Shown piece by piece: positions 37,256 through 47,646 of a stretch of DNA of 64,000 nucleotides. Both the position numbers and the translations under genes were made by a program. Numbering within the stretch: position 1 is the first letter of the stretch; each line of letters starts with the position of its first letter. The notes beneath the pieces are model-generated. The model was not told the DNA's origin. It was given only the letters and a program-made list of their open reading frames with translations, and searched no databases. Source of the DNA: Sporosarcina sp. FSL K6-3457 (GTDB lineage: Bacteria > Bacillota > Bacilli > Bacillales_A > Planococcaceae); the NCBI RefSeq assembly GCF_038007285.1, contig NZ_JBBOWX010000001.1:2993501-3057500 (forward strand). Reading direction: 5' to 3'.

Positions 37256-37410
37256 CGTCACTCCTATGGACATAAAGTGGGTATAGACCCCATCGTAAGT
37301 TATTATTATTCACCGGTTTGTATAGAAAAGTAGTTATTCAGCGAAAGAGCACATGCTCGGGTTGGAAAAATATACATCTTCATTTTCCCCATTTAAATGT
37401 TATTCGTTTA

Positions 37411-38037
37411 TTACACTCTAGATTGTAAATAGTCAGGCACTAACTCTAAGTCAATAAATTGAACTGCGTTAAGATTATCCTCTTCACACAATGATTTAAA
37501 TCTCTCTGAACAAAACAGGTATCTACCCAGTTTTAAATCGCTTAATTGAAATAAATCTAAATCAGTGTCTTTTAATACTAACTTTATATACTTTTCGACG
37601 AAACTTCCACCAACTTTTAATTTTGCGTTATTTGGAACTTCTCTTGTAAGATACTCGGATTTATCATAATCAACTAGCGAATGCCTTTTAATACACTTAA
37701 TAAAATAAAACAAATCTTTTACTTTTGGTTTACCTTTTGTACTTACAACATGCAAATTTGCTATAACATAATCCTGTAACATATTTACTTGATCCATTGA
37801 AGCTAAAAATTTTCCTGAGACTACATGACCAAAGAATTTTTCGTAGTAGTCAAATTGAACTTTGCTTCTCGTAATTAACCATAGTTCTTTCGGGAAATCC
37901 ATTTGTTCAATAAACGGTCGATTCCACTTATAGCTCATTCCATCATCATATTTCTCTTCAGTAAAACTTTCGTGTAAAACTCCATCTAAATAGATGGGAG
38001 AATTATCTTTATCATTGACTAACATAAAATATTTCAT
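37411..38037 (-). CDS. Imm11/DUF1629-like immunity protein of module 5
   Basis: A 208-residue protein beginning MKYFMLVNDKDN with a late RYLFCSERFKSLCEEDNLN segment, the layout of Imm11 (DUF1629) immunity proteins. The ATG at 38037 lies four bases after the stop of the AHH-tip gene, whereas longer in-frame starts would run back into that gene. By position it protects against the AHH nuclease tip. Family assignment is by pattern, not by search. Confidence 0.65.
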   Translation of the reverse strand: MKYFMLVNDKDNSPIYLDGVLHESFTEEKYDDGMSYKWNRPFIEQMDFPKELWLITRSKVQFDYYEKFFGHVVSGKFLASMDQVNMLQDYVIANLHVVSTKGKPKVKDLFYFIKCIKRHSLVDYDKSEYLTREVPNNAKLKVGGSFVEKYIKLVLKDTDLDLFQLSDLKLGRYLFCSERFKSLCEEDNLNAVQFIDLELVPDYLQSRV

Positions 38038-38041
38038 AAAA

Positions 38042-39880
38042 TTACCCCAATCGTTTACAAGTTGGATATTTTCTTGATGGTACATAATCTTTACTAAAAT
38101 GTCCTGTTTGCAGTTGATTTTTGAGTTGCATTTGCAATTTACGAACTTTCGTTCTAGCCTGTTTTTCATCTATTAGGCCATTATCAAATTCTTCAAATAT
38201 ATTGCCCGCTCTGTTCATCACATTACTATTATAAGCGCTATGAGAAGTATTATGGATAAAATCAAAAGAGCTACCTTTTAAAGTATCAGGATTACTAGGA
38301 ATCATCATTCCATTAAAAGCTTCATCTCTTTTACCACCCATACCAATATCATTGAAAAAAGTTTGATACTCTTTCCAAACATTTGTCGGAATTACATGAT
38401 GCGCCTGAGAACCTGCGAAACTTTTCCCATTAAAACCTTTTTTAATGTTACCAGAGAGGATTTGACTTGGAGCTCTCGCTAATCCGAACGGGTCTATCCA
38501 ACTATTTGTATCGCTTACATATCCATATAAAGTTGGATTATTCCCCGCAAGTCCAATCGGATCTATTTGAGTATAGTTCCCTTGCTCTGAGTCATAGTAA
38601 CGGAATCGGTTATAATACAAACCAATTTCTTCATCTTCATACTGCCCTTGATAACGGAATGGAATAAAGTCCTTCTCACCTGTAAACTCTTTCACTCGTC
38701 CATAAATATCAAACTCAGCTGACCAAACCCTATTCCCTTCATCATCATAAGCTTCTACAGGCGTTCCAAGATAGTCACTTATTATGCTATAGCTACCATC
38801 ATTCGAAATTTTGGCAGAAGGGACGAACCCATCATTAAACACCCATGTGACTAGATTATCCGGTATTTCAGACTCGCTCTGTGACTCAACTAGATTTTCT
38901 AGTTCACTTGAATCACTCTCTAAGAAATACTCATGTAGAATCGTATTTCCATCCCACACGAATCTTGTTGTTTTTTCATTAGAACTCTTCGCTATCCGCC
39001 TACCCATCGGATCATACTTGAAAGTAACTTCCGCCTGATCCGGTCTGATGACCTTCGACATCATCCCATTGCCGTTATATTCGTACTTCCACGTATCCCC
39101 ATTCTTTTCGACCTTCTGAACGAGATTTCCTTCTTCATCATAAGAAAATTTGGCATCTCTCGTTTCGAGTAGTCTGCTGCCTGCACCATAGATACGATCT
39201 GACTTTTCTTTTGTTTCATATAAATTGCCGACGTCATCGACATTACGGTGTAAGAAATCAAATGGGTTGCCTTCGTTTGACCAGACAAGATTGCTGAATT
39301 CGTCGTAGCCGTAAGTTGTTTGTCCAGCGGTTAACTCGTTGACCATGGATTTTAGGCGGTGATTGACGTCCCAATTGTACACGCGTCTTCTTGTATGACG
39401 ATTTTGACTGCTTACTCGATGATTGGTTGGTCTACCTGTGACATCATACTGCCATTGACTGATGACATTCCCGGGTACGATTCTTTCGATTTCTTGACCA
39501 AGCTCATTGTACTGCATCGCTGCTATCCACTGGTCTTGATCAGCGCGAGAAGCTATGATTTGTGTGGCATTGCCCATCGCATTACGATCGACATCGATTT
39601 GTGCCCCCAGGCTACTCGTAACCTGTAAACGACTGCCTAATTCATCATAGCTACTCGCAATCCAATGGTCATTCTGCCACTCCTTGATCACTTGCCCAGA
39701 TGGATCTCGCTCGAACTTTACAGTCACATGCTCATTTGCAGTTTCCAGTAACGAACCATTTTTGTCGTAGCCAAACGTTTCCCAAGTGTCATCGTAATAA
39801 TCTGCTCGAACGACATTCCCTAGAGCATCATGTTGATACGCTGTCCAACGATCGCCAGGGCGATGAATTTTCTGAAGCAA
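38042..39880 (-). CDS. Orphan Rhs core with AHH nuclease tip (module 5)
   Basis: The frame enters the Rhs barrel at LQKIHRPGDRW after an in-frame stop and without a ribosome binding site; the nominal start is a TTG. The core ends QIDPIGLAGNNPTLYGYV and IDPFGL, keeping the DPxGL processing motif. The tip (about 145 residues) has SQAHHVIPTNVW and, later, HNTSHSAYN, the AHH subfamily of HNH/endonuclease VII toxins that cut DNA. It is likely silent as it stands. The Imm11-like gene follows at four bases. Confidence 0.82.
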   Translation of the reverse strand: MLQKIHRPGDRWTAYQHDALGNVVRADYYDDTWETFGYDKNGSLLETANEHVTVKFERDPSGQVIKEWQNDHWIASSYDELGSRLQVTSSLGAQIDVDRNAMGNATQIIASRADQDQWIAAMQYNELGQEIERIVPGNVISQWQYDVTGRPTNHRVSSQNRHTRRRVYNWDVNHRLKSMVNELTAGQTTYGYDEFSNLVWSNEGNPFDFLHRNVDDVGNLYETKEKSDRIYGAGSRLLETRDAKFSYDEEGNLVQKVEKNGDTWKYEYNGNGMMSKVIRPDQAEVTFKYDPMGRRIAKSSNEKTTRFVWDGNTILHEYFLESDSSELENLVESQSESEIPDNLVTWVFNDGFVPSAKISNDGSYSIISDYLGTPVEAYDDEGNRVWSAEFDIYGRVKEFTGEKDFIPFRYQGQYEDEEIGLYYNRFRYYDSEQGNYTQIDPIGLAGNNPTLYGYVSDTNSWIDPFGLARAPSQILSGNIKKGFNGKSFAGSQAHHVIPTNVWKEYQTFFNDIGMGGKRDEAFNGMMIPSNPDTLKGSSFDFIHNTSHSAYNSNVMNRAGNIFEEFDNGLIDEKQARTKVRKLQMQLKNQLQTGHFSKDYVPSRKYPTCKRLG

Positions 39881-39904
39881 TCCTGCCTAATTCAATTTCC
39901 GGGT

Positions 39905-39997
39905 CACAAAAAAAAGGGCAATAAAACCCTTTTAAAAGGATTTATCGCCCTTTTTAAATTTAACTTCAAATCGTTTAAAACAGAGAAAGACTTGGTG
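39905..39997 (-). repeat. Cassette-boundary repeat, type A (with terminator palindrome)
   Basis: AAAAAAGGGCAATAAAACCC, a short palindrome centred on TTTTAAAA, GGATTTATCGCCCTTTTT, then the same flank as at 34962-35045 (AAATCGTTTAAAACAGAGAAAGAC). It lies between the immunity gene of module 4 and the Rhs break of module 5. Confidence 0.72.
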
Positions 39998-40105
39998 TAA
40001 GAATTGATTCCCTAAAGTATTTCTCTTATCTTTGATACTTCTAAAGACACTTTAACTTTCGGTATATGTGTTATCAGTTTCTTAAAATCTGTTCTAGTCT
40101 ACAAT

Positions 40106-40687
40106 CTAATCCATATCTGCCACATTGAAGTTATACTTTTCATCTTCGCGAGGATCGTTAAAACCTTCAAAATGATCTACTTTTACAAAAGAAAACAAAA
40201 AACCATAGTTTGCATTAGGATAATCTAATTTTTCTTTAAGAGAATATCCAGTGATTTTAACTAAATACTTACCGCTCTCCAAATCATATCTGAAACCAAA
40301 AGATAAAGGGATACCATCTAATGTCTCCGACGAAATTACATCATCAATGAATTTTGTTTTGTCATATTCAAGTAATAATCCTAAACCCGTTATCCAGATA
40401 GATCCGTCGATATGAATATTGAAATCCTTATGGTCAAATTTCTTCACCCAATCATCATCAAAAAACTCTCCTTTATTCTCCACTTTTATTGAGTATTTTA
40501 ACGTGTCAATAGGTACAAAAGGAACCCAGACTCCATCTTTTAATGAACTTAAATAACGCTCATGATTTTCTTGAAAATTTTTCAGCACCTTTTTAGTTCT
40601 TACTTTTTCTGTTTTTAGAAAATCTTGAAATATTTTATGGGAAAATAAACTAATTCCATAACTTGTAGCAGTTAAAACTTTTTCCAT
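40106..40687 (-). CDS. Predicted immunity protein of module 4
   Basis: A 193-residue soluble, mixed alpha/beta protein with many Phe, Asp and Lys; features include a Trp-rich middle (GSIWITGLGLLLEYD) and an acidic C-terminus. I do not recognise its family. The ATG at 40687 has AAAGGGGG upstream and lies 20 bases after the stop of the Rhs module, so its role as immunity to the adjacent HNH-like tip is inferred from position alone. Confidence 0.6.
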   Translation of the reverse strand: MEKVLTATSYGISLFSHKIFQDFLKTEKVRTKKVLKNFQENHERYLSSLKDGVWVPFVPIDTLKYSIKVENKGEFFDDDWVKKFDHKDFNIHIDGSIWITGLGLLLEYDKTKFIDDVISSETLDGIPLSFGFRYDLESGKYLVKITGYSLKEKLDYPNANYGFLFSFVKVDHFEGFNDPREDEKYNFNVADMD

Positions 40688-40707
40688 AAGCCTAAACCCC
40701 CTTTTTT

Positions 40708-43700
40708 TTATGTGCAAGGTATCGTTCCCTGTTTATGCAATTTCTTCAATTTATCTAACGCTTCTGAAGGTGTTAAATTCTCAAATAAAGGATCATTAGT
40801 GTACGGTATTTTCAAATAACCTTTAACCTCAATATCTTTGTACGCTTTAGCAGCTTTTTCAAAAAATTCATCTGACGTACCAGTAAATTTTGAACCATGA
40901 AAAGGTACTCCAGCTTCTATAAGTTTTCTATGCAATTTTTGGTGAAGTTCTGCCGTTCCAGCCCCCTTATTTGGATACCATGAAATCGATCTTTTTTCCT
41001 TTAACTCTTGAATGCCTAAGGTCTCAGCTATTGATCTCGGCATCAAATGATGCCCCATACCAGTACCTAATAAATCGGAATACAAACCAAATTTATCTAT
41101 ATTCTTATTCGGATCTCGAACATACCCATACAAAGTAGGGTTCCCACCCGCAAGTCCAATCGGATCTATTTGCGTATAATTCCCTTGCTCCGGGTCGTAG
41201 TAACGGAATCGGTTATAATACAATCCAATCTCCACATCTTCATACTGCCCTTGATACCTAAATGGAATGAAATCTTTTCCACCTGTAAAATCTTTCACTC
41301 GTCCATAAATATCAAGCTCTGCTAACCAAACCTTATTCCCTTCATCATCATAGGCCTCGACAGGCGTTCCAAGATAATCACTAATAATACTGTAATTACC
41401 TTCATTCGTGATTTTTGCTGAAGGGACGAACCCATCATTAAACACCCATGTAACTAGATTGGCTGGTACTTCAGAGTTGTTTTGTGGCATAACTAGATTT
41501 TCTGGTTCAACTGGATTGTTCTCTATGAAATACTCATGGAGAATCGTATTTCCATCCCATATAAAACTGGTCGTTTTTTCATTAGAACTTTTCTCTATCC
41601 GTCTACCCATCGGATCATACTTGAAAGTAACTTCTGTCTGATCTGGTTTGATGACTTTCAACATCATGCCATTGCCGTTATATTCGTACTTCCAGGTGTC
41701 CCCATTCTTTTCGACCTTCTGAACGAGATTTCCTTCTTCATCATACGAGAATTTGGCATCTTTCGTTTCAAGTAGTCTGCTACCTGCACCATAGACACGA
41801 TCTGACTTTTCTTTCGTTTCATACAAATTCCCGACATCATCGACATTACGGTGTATGAAGTCGAATGGGTTGCCTTGATTAGACCAGACAAGATTGCTGA
41901 ATTCGTCATAGCCATAAGTTGTTTGTCCAGCGGTTAACTCGTTGACCATGGATTTTAGGCGGTGATTGACGTCCCAATTGTACACGCGTCTTCTTGTATG
42001 ACGATTTTGACTGCTTATTCGATGGTTTGTTGGTCTACCGGTTACATCATACTGCCATTGGCTGATGACATTCCCTGGTAAGATTCGCTCGATTTCTTGG
42101 CCCAGTTCGTTGTACTGCATTGCGGCGGTCCATTGTGATTGGTCTGATTGTGACGCTGTGATTTGCGACACATTGCCCATCGTATTTCGTTCCACATCAA
42201 TGTTCGCACCGAGGCTACTCGTAACTTGTAAACGACTGCCAAGTTCATCATAGCTACTCGCAATCCACTGATCATTTTGCCATTCTTTGATGACTTGTCC
42301 AGATGGGTCTCGCTCTAGCTTTACGGTCATATGCTCATTGGCTGTCTCCAGTAATGATCCATTTTTGTCGTAGCCGAACGTTTCCCACGTGTCATCGTAA
42401 TAATCAGCCCGAATGACATTTCCTATGCCGTCATGTTGATACGCCGTCCAACGGTCACCCGGACGATGAATTTTTTGCACCAATCCTGCCTGACTTCGCT
42501 CGTATGTTTTGGTCAGCCCATCAAAACCGATTTCTTGGCTGATGCTTCCCTTCGGATCCCGTTCAAACGTATACGTTTCGCCTTTTTCATTGATGACAGC
42601 CGTTAACTGCTCTTCAGTATCATAGGTGAATTTGACGTTCTTCCCACCTTGTTCTCGAGCGATCAAGCTGCCAAGAATCGTGTAGGCAAAGGACACTTGC
42701 GTATGGTTGTCTTTCGCCAAAACCACATCGTCATAAGCATCATACCGCAAGCGAACGTCGTTCCCATCTGAAAGGTTTGCGCGTACAAGGCGATTCAAGC
42801 TGTCATAACCGTACTTTTCTGTAGCCCCCAGCGGATTGGTCGTTGTTGTACAATTCCCACGACGGTCATACGCCCAGGTTGAACTCGTCCCGTCTGGCAA
42901 TGTCACTTGACGTAAGTTCAAATCATCATCATAAGCTAATTTTACCATATGGCCTTGCGCATTCGTGACCGTTTCGATTAAATAATGCTCGTTATAGGAA
43001 AACTCCGTTTTTGTGCCATCTTCTAAGACATTTGCCTGTAAGGTTCCGTCTTCATTATACATCCACTGACGACTTCCGCCCTCTGCATTAACAGCCTGAA
43101 TCAGCCTATCTTGCTCATCATACTGAGAGGAGATCGTACTGCCATCTGCAAGCGTAACCGTCACAGGATTTGCCCACTCATCGTAGCTAAACATCGTCAT
43201 ACGACCATCTTCATCGACTGCTTGTAGCAATTCAAAGTCGTCATTATAGTCTTCACTGACTTCACTGCCATCTGGATGCACAATTTTCGTACAGAGGTTA
43301 TCTTCATTGAAATAGTAAATACTCGTATGCCCTAAACTATTGGTAATTTCGTTATAGCCCTCGTAATACGCAAGCTCACCCGCAAGTACATTTCCATCTC
43401 CCCATGTCTTTACCACGCGTGCACCTGTTGTGGGTCCATCATATCGCCAGAAGAAGGAATTTTTATTGCGGTCTGTTTTTTGCATCATTAAGTGGTTGGT
43501 ATAGCTGATATGCGTACTTTGCCCTAACGCATCTTGGATTTCGACTAAATCTTGAATGTCGTTGTACACATAGCGAACCAACACTTCACGACTCATTCGG
43601 TGACACAGGGCCACTTCTGTCATTCTACCTGCCTCATTGGTCGTCACTTCAAGCACTCTACCCACACTGTCGGTTACTTTGGATAAAAATCCTTTTAAGT

Positions 43701-44511
43701 TATAGGCAAATTGAATGTGATGGTCTTGTTCATTTTTCACTTCTTTTAAACGGTATTTCGTTTCGGTTGTTTGTTCAAATACATAAGTGAGTCGTGTATC
43801 ATGCTCAAACAAATGGTACGCCTCACCCGTATTGGTCAACGTCATTCTTTCCCGTTTATTAAAATACGGCAAGTTCGTCGGCAAAATCGGAAAGCCAACG
43901 GCACGGCCATCTGTCACGACGATACCAATCAGGTCTTCCTCTTCAAAAATCTCCAAGGCTAGATCATATGTAAAATGCATACCATGACCTGACAAGCCAA
44001 CCCGGCTACTATCACTGTACCAAGCGCGTTCCCATGAAAGGGGAATTGGGCCAGGCAGTTCAAAATCGACGCCTTCATAAATCATACGTCCTGTGATTAA
44101 ATCAACAGGTTCAAATCCTTTTTTACAAAACTTATCACTTAATCCTTTTGTACAGCCAAATTTCTTTAATACTTGATGGTTTAATTTCGTTAGTTCGGTT
44201 TTGGCCAGCGCTTTCATCCCGTCTACTGCCTTTGAAACAGCTAGCACTTCATCCATCGATTGGATGACTTTATCCGCTGCGGTTTTCACACTCTTTGAGC
44301 CTTTGTTGGCGAGCGCTGTAACTGTATCTAGCGTCTTGGATACTTTCGTATACGCTGCTTTCATCCCTTTGGCTACTTTGGCTGCATCCGCTGCCTTATC
44401 CGCGGCTTTTGCAGTTTTTGCGGTTTTACTGGCGACTTTTGCCGCTTTATTGGCCATATAGTCTGCTTTTGCTGCATCCCCAACACCGGGAATAGCACCG
44501 ACTAAGTTCAT
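40708..44511 (-). CDS. Long Rhs copy with HNH-like tip, cut from its VgrG part (module 4)
   Basis: 1,267 residues nearly identical to the C-terminal two-thirds of the intact VgrG-Rhs protein: hydrophobic linker remnant, Ala/Lys coiled region, DUF6531-like FELPGPIPLSWERAWYSDS, Rhs repeats, and the core ending DPIGLAGG. The tip (about 125 residues) has MGHHLMPRSIAE and HQKLHRKLIEAG, an HNH/endonuclease VII-like pattern. Similarity continues upstream to about 44643 but is put out of frame by a 10-base tandem duplication (AAGTTCATGG). The VgrG domain is absent, so this copy cannot be loaded on the spike as it stands. The proline of the DPxGL motif is Lys (DKFGL). Confidence 0.85.
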   Translation of the reverse strand: MNLVGAIPGVGDAAKADYMANKAAKVASKTAKTAKAADKAADAAKVAKGMKAAYTKVSKTLDTVTALANKGSKSVKTAADKVIQSMDEVLAVSKAVDGMKALAKTELTKLNHQVLKKFGCTKGLSDKFCKKGFEPVDLITGRMIYEGVDFELPGPIPLSWERAWYSDSSRVGLSGHGMHFTYDLALEIFEEEDLIGIVVTDGRAVGFPILPTNLPYFNKRERMTLTNTGEAYHLFEHDTRLTYVFEQTTETKYRLKEVKNEQDHHIQFAYNLKGFLSKVTDSVGRVLEVTTNEAGRMTEVALCHRMSREVLVRYVYNDIQDLVEIQDALGQSTHISYTNHLMMQKTDRNKNSFFWRYDGPTTGARVVKTWGDGNVLAGELAYYEGYNEITNSLGHTSIYYFNEDNLCTKIVHPDGSEVSEDYNDDFELLQAVDEDGRMTMFSYDEWANPVTVTLADGSTISSQYDEQDRLIQAVNAEGGSRQWMYNEDGTLQANVLEDGTKTEFSYNEHYLIETVTNAQGHMVKLAYDDDLNLRQVTLPDGTSSTWAYDRRGNCTTTTNPLGATEKYGYDSLNRLVRANLSDGNDVRLRYDAYDDVVLAKDNHTQVSFAYTILGSLIAREQGGKNVKFTYDTEEQLTAVINEKGETYTFERDPKGSISQEIGFDGLTKTYERSQAGLVQKIHRPGDRWTAYQHDGIGNVIRADYYDDTWETFGYDKNGSLLETANEHMTVKLERDPSGQVIKEWQNDQWIASSYDELGSRLQVTSSLGANIDVERNTMGNVSQITASQSDQSQWTAAMQYNELGQEIERILPGNVISQWQYDVTGRPTNHRISSQNRHTRRRVYNWDVNHRLKSMVNELTAGQTTYGYDEFSNLVWSNQGNPFDFIHRNVDDVGNLYETKEKSDRVYGAGSRLLETKDAKFSYDEEGNLVQKVEKNGDTWKYEYNGNGMMLKVIKPDQTEVTFKYDPMGRRIEKSSNEKTTSFIWDGNTILHEYFIENNPVEPENLVMPQNNSEVPANLVTWVFNDGFVPSAKITNEGNYSIISDYLGTPVEAYDDEGNKVWLAELDIYGRVKDFTGGKDFIPFRYQGQYEDVEIGLYYNRFRYYDPEQGNYTQIDPIGLAGGNPTLYGYVRDPNKNIDKFGLYSDLLGTGMGHHLMPRSIAETLGIQELKEKRSISWYPNKGAGTAELHQKLHRKLIEAGVPFHGSKFTGTSDEFFEKAAKAYKDIEVKGYLKIPYTNDPLFENLTPSEALDKLKKLHKQGTIPCT

Positions 44512-44730
44512 GGAAGTTCATGGCTGCCCCCATGTAATCGCCTCGTGCTAAGCTAAGTCCCGCGTTTGCAACATCCGCAATCGCTCCAAAACCAGGAATA
44601 AACCCGGCGACATCTAATGCTAAATTTACGCCATCTAAAATACTACTAAATCAATTTCATGACAAGAATAGTACAACACCCCTAAAACTAAAGCCACACC
44701 ATAATTTTCCTATCTAAATATTTCAATGCG

Positions 44731-44795
44731 AAAAAAACACCTACAAATTAATTCGGTCTAAATCTTTACCCGAACATTCAAATGTAGGTGTTTTA
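44731..44795 (-). terminator. Long hairpin at the module 3/4 boundary
   Basis: Outer arms AAAACACCTACATTTGAATG-like and AATTTGTAGGTGTTTT pair around an inner CGGGTAAAGATTTAGACCG region and end in a run of T on the minus strand. It lies between the immunity gene of module 3 and the Rhs break of module 4. Confidence 0.65.
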
Positions 44796-44887
44796 TTCCG
44801 CCTCACTCATTTTTTCTTTAGAGAGTACAGGTTAGCTACTTTTATTCAGGAATATGGATAAGACTGCACGTGCTAATTCGGGTTGAT

Positions 44888-44975
44888 ACACTCTCAATAG
44901 TCACGACAAGCGTGTTAGTTCAGTCAAGATTGTTTAAACTAACACGCTGGAGTGAGCGTCAGGCACCACATATTA
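44888..44975 (-). repeat. Cassette-boundary repeat, type B (with palindrome)
   Basis: CACTCTCAATAGTCACGA, the palindrome CGTGTTAGTT...AAACTAACACG, then GAGTGAGCGTCAGGCACC. It matches 37169-37255 in order and spacing. It follows the immunity gene of module 3. Confidence 0.7.
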
Positions 44976-45016
44976 AGCCGTTGAACTAATCATTGAAAAT
45001 GTTGATATACAGTAGT

Positions 45017-45376
45017 CTAAAAATCCATAAACGCATCGTGATTCATATAATAATTTAGTCCCAGTATAAAATCATCAATTGAAGCTTGTTTTTTCTGGTG
45101 TAAGACATTCATTAACACATCTTCAAATTGTTGTCCGTCATAAAAAAACTCCAATGATTCTTTAATTACAAAATCTGGGTACACCTCCTCGTCGTCATCT
45201 GTAATAGTTGGATTGAGATCCAAATAACAAATTAGGTCTGTACTCGCAATTTCTTCATCTTCATTAGTATACAAACAAAAATTAGTATTTTTAAAACCGT
45301 TTTTTTCAACATCCTTTGAAATAACATATATTATCTGACTTAATTTATATGGCATTCTAAACTCTATATTCTTCAT
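45017..45376 (-). CDS. Predicted immunity protein of module 3
   Basis: A 119-residue acidic protein (EDEEIAS, TDDDEEVYPD) with a Tyr-rich C-terminal helix (DDFILGLNYYMNHDAF). It has no signal peptide or membrane helix. Its family is not recognised with confidence. GGAGGA stands before the ATG, 12 bases after the stop of the WHH-tip module. Its role as immunity to that nuclease is inferred from position. Confidence 0.6.
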   Translation of the reverse strand: MKNIEFRMPYKLSQIIYVISKDVEKNGFKNTNFCLYTNEDEEIASTDLICYLDLNPTITDDDEEVYPDFVIKESLEFFYDGQQFEDVLMNVLHQKKQASIDDFILGLNYYMNHDAFMDF

Positions 45377-45388
45377 AAAAATCCTCCT

Positions 45389-47599
45389 CTAATTTTTTTT
45401 GCATTTCGGCATACCAGTTTCACCATCTAACTTCCCGTTTCTACCTGGCTTTCCTCCTCCCCAAATGTCACGACCTCCAGCTTTAGTTGGATGATATAAT
45501 CCGTGATTTTTAGCGTGATCAGCGCGGTCTACAAGTGTAAGCCTTCTTACATCTTCATGATGATGCCATGTAAGATCTACTGGACTTGATCCCATATCAG
45601 GGTTTTTCAACCAATCATGGAATGCAGGATACCGACCTAGCATATCACGTTGGAAAACTAAATCACTATTGAGTTTATTAATAAATGCTTTATTTGCTCT
45701 ATTAAACTGAACTTTATCACTTGAATATTGATGTTGAGGGTCTAACATAAAAGAATAAAATATATGATATTGACCATTATTAGGGCGATTAGCCAATCCT
45801 AATGGATCAATCATAGTATTCGGATCATTTGTATATCCATATAAAGTAGGGTTATTCCCCGCAAGTCCAATCGGATCTATTTGAGTGTAATTCCCTTGCT
45901 CTGGATCGTAGTATCGGAATCGGTTATAGTACAACCCGATTTCCACATCTTCATACTGCCCTTGATACCTAAATGGAATGAAATCTTGTTCACCTGTAAA
46001 TTCTTCCACTCGTCCATAAATATCAAGCTTAGCCGACCAGACCTTTTTCCCCTCTTCATCATAAGCTTCGACAGGCGTTCCAAGATAGTCACTAATGATA
46101 CTGAAGTTACCTTCACTCGTAATTTTAGCGGAAGGCACGAATCCATCATTAAACACCCAGGTGACTACATTATCCGGTATTTCTGATTTATTCTGTGGTT
46201 CAACTGGATCGTTCAATAAGGAATACTCATGCAGAATCGTATTTCCATCCCACACAAATCGCATGGTTCTTTCGTCAGTACGCTTCTCAACACGTCTACC
46301 CATCGGGTCATACTTGAAAGTAACTTCCGTCTGATCTGGTTTGATGACCTTCGACATCATCCCGTTGCCGGTATATTCGTACTTCCACGTATAACCATTC
46401 TTATCGACTTTCTGAACGAGATTTCCTTCTTCATCATACGAGAATTTGGCATCTTTCGTTTCAAGTAGTCTGCTGCCAGCACCATAAACACGGTCTGTCT
46501 TTTCTTTCGTTTCATACAAATTCCCGACATCAGCGATATTACGGTGAAGATAATCAAACGGATTCCCTTGATTGGACCAGACGAGGTTGCTGAATTCGTC
46601 ATAGCCGTAAGTTGTTTGTCCGGCGGTTAACTCATTGACCATGGATTTTAGGCGGTGATTGACGTCCCAATTGTACACGCGTCTTCTTGTATGTCGATTT
46701 TGACTGCTTATTCGATGGTTTGTTGGTCTACCTGTGACATCATACTGCCATTGACTGATGACATTACCGGGTAAGATTCTTTCGATTTCTTGACCGAGTT
46801 CGTTGTACTGCATTGCGGCTGTCCACTGCTCTTGATCTGCGCGAGAAGCTGTGATTTGCGCTACATTACCCATCTCATTACGAGCGACATCAATTTGTGC
46901 ACCTAGGCTACTCGTAACCTGTAAACGACTACCTAATTCATCATAACTACTCGCAATCCATTGGTCATTCTGCCACTCCTTGATCACTTGTCCAGATGGG
47001 TCTCGCTCTAGCTTGACAGTCATATGTTCATTGGCAGTCTCTAGTAACGATCCATTTTTATCATAGCCAAACGTTTCCCACGTGTCATCGTAGTAGTCGG
47101 CGCGAATGACATTGCCTATACTGTCATGCTGATACGCTGTCCAACGATCAGCCGGACGATGAATTTTCTGAAGCAATCCTGCCTGACTTCGTTCGTACGT
47201 TTTGGTCAGCTCATCAAAGCCAATTTCCTTAATGATATTCCCTTTCGTATCACATTCAAACTGGTACGACTCACCTTTTTCATTGATGACAGCGGTTAAC
47301 TGCTCTTCAGTATCAAAGGTGAATTTGACGTTCTTCCCACCTTGTTCTCGTGCGATCAAGCTGCCAAGAATCGTATAGGCAAAGGAAACTTGCGTATGGT
47401 TGTCTTTCGCAAATACCACGTCGTCATAAGCATCATACCGCAAACGAACGTCGTTCCCATCTGAAAGGTTTGCGCGTACTAACCGATTCAAGCTATCATA
47501 ATCGTACTTCTCTGTGGCTCCAAGCGGATTGGTCGTTGTTGTACCATTTCCACGACAGTCATAGGCCCATGTCGAACTCGTCCCGTCTGGTAAAGTCAC
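45389..47599 (-). CDS. Orphan Rhs core with WHH nuclease tip (module 3)
   Basis: 736 residues that enter the Rhs barrel at QVTLPDGTSSTW, where similarity breaks off at about 47605; the nominal start is a GTG without a ribosome binding site. The core ends QIDPIGLAGNNPTLYGYT and IDPLGL. The tip (about 130 residues) has VDLTWHHHEDVRRLTLVDRA, KNHGLYHPTKAGGRDIWGGG: a WHH-type HNH/endonuclease VII nuclease related in pattern to the tip of module 6. A stretch of about 245 bases (46357-46602) is the same as in module 2 (49534-49779), showing recent exchange. Confidence 0.82.
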   Translation of the reverse strand: MTLPDGTSSTWAYDCRGNGTTTTNPLGATEKYDYDSLNRLVRANLSDGNDVRLRYDAYDDVVFAKDNHTQVSFAYTILGSLIAREQGGKNVKFTFDTEEQLTAVINEKGESYQFECDTKGNIIKEIGFDELTKTYERSQAGLLQKIHRPADRWTAYQHDSIGNVIRADYYDDTWETFGYDKNGSLLETANEHMTVKLERDPSGQVIKEWQNDQWIASSYDELGSRLQVTSSLGAQIDVARNEMGNVAQITASRADQEQWTAAMQYNELGQEIERILPGNVISQWQYDVTGRPTNHRISSQNRHTRRRVYNWDVNHRLKSMVNELTAGQTTYGYDEFSNLVWSNQGNPFDYLHRNIADVGNLYETKEKTDRVYGAGSRLLETKDAKFSYDEEGNLVQKVDKNGYTWKYEYTGNGMMSKVIKPDQTEVTFKYDPMGRRVEKRTDERTMRFVWDGNTILHEYSLLNDPVEPQNKSEIPDNVVTWVFNDGFVPSAKITSEGNFSIISDYLGTPVEAYDEEGKKVWSAKLDIYGRVEEFTGEQDFIPFRYQGQYEDVEIGLYYNRFRYYDPEQGNYTQIDPIGLAGNNPTLYGYTNDPNTMIDPLGLANRPNNGQYHIFYSFMLDPQHQYSSDKVQFNRANKAFINKLNSDLVFQRDMLGRYPAFHDWLKNPDMGSSPVDLTWHHHEDVRRLTLVDRADHAKNHGLYHPTKAGGRDIWGGGKPGRNGKLDGETGMPKCKKN

Positions 47600-47646
47600 T
47601 TGACGCTGTTATCTTCGTTAAAAAGAAATTAAAATAGCATAGAACA

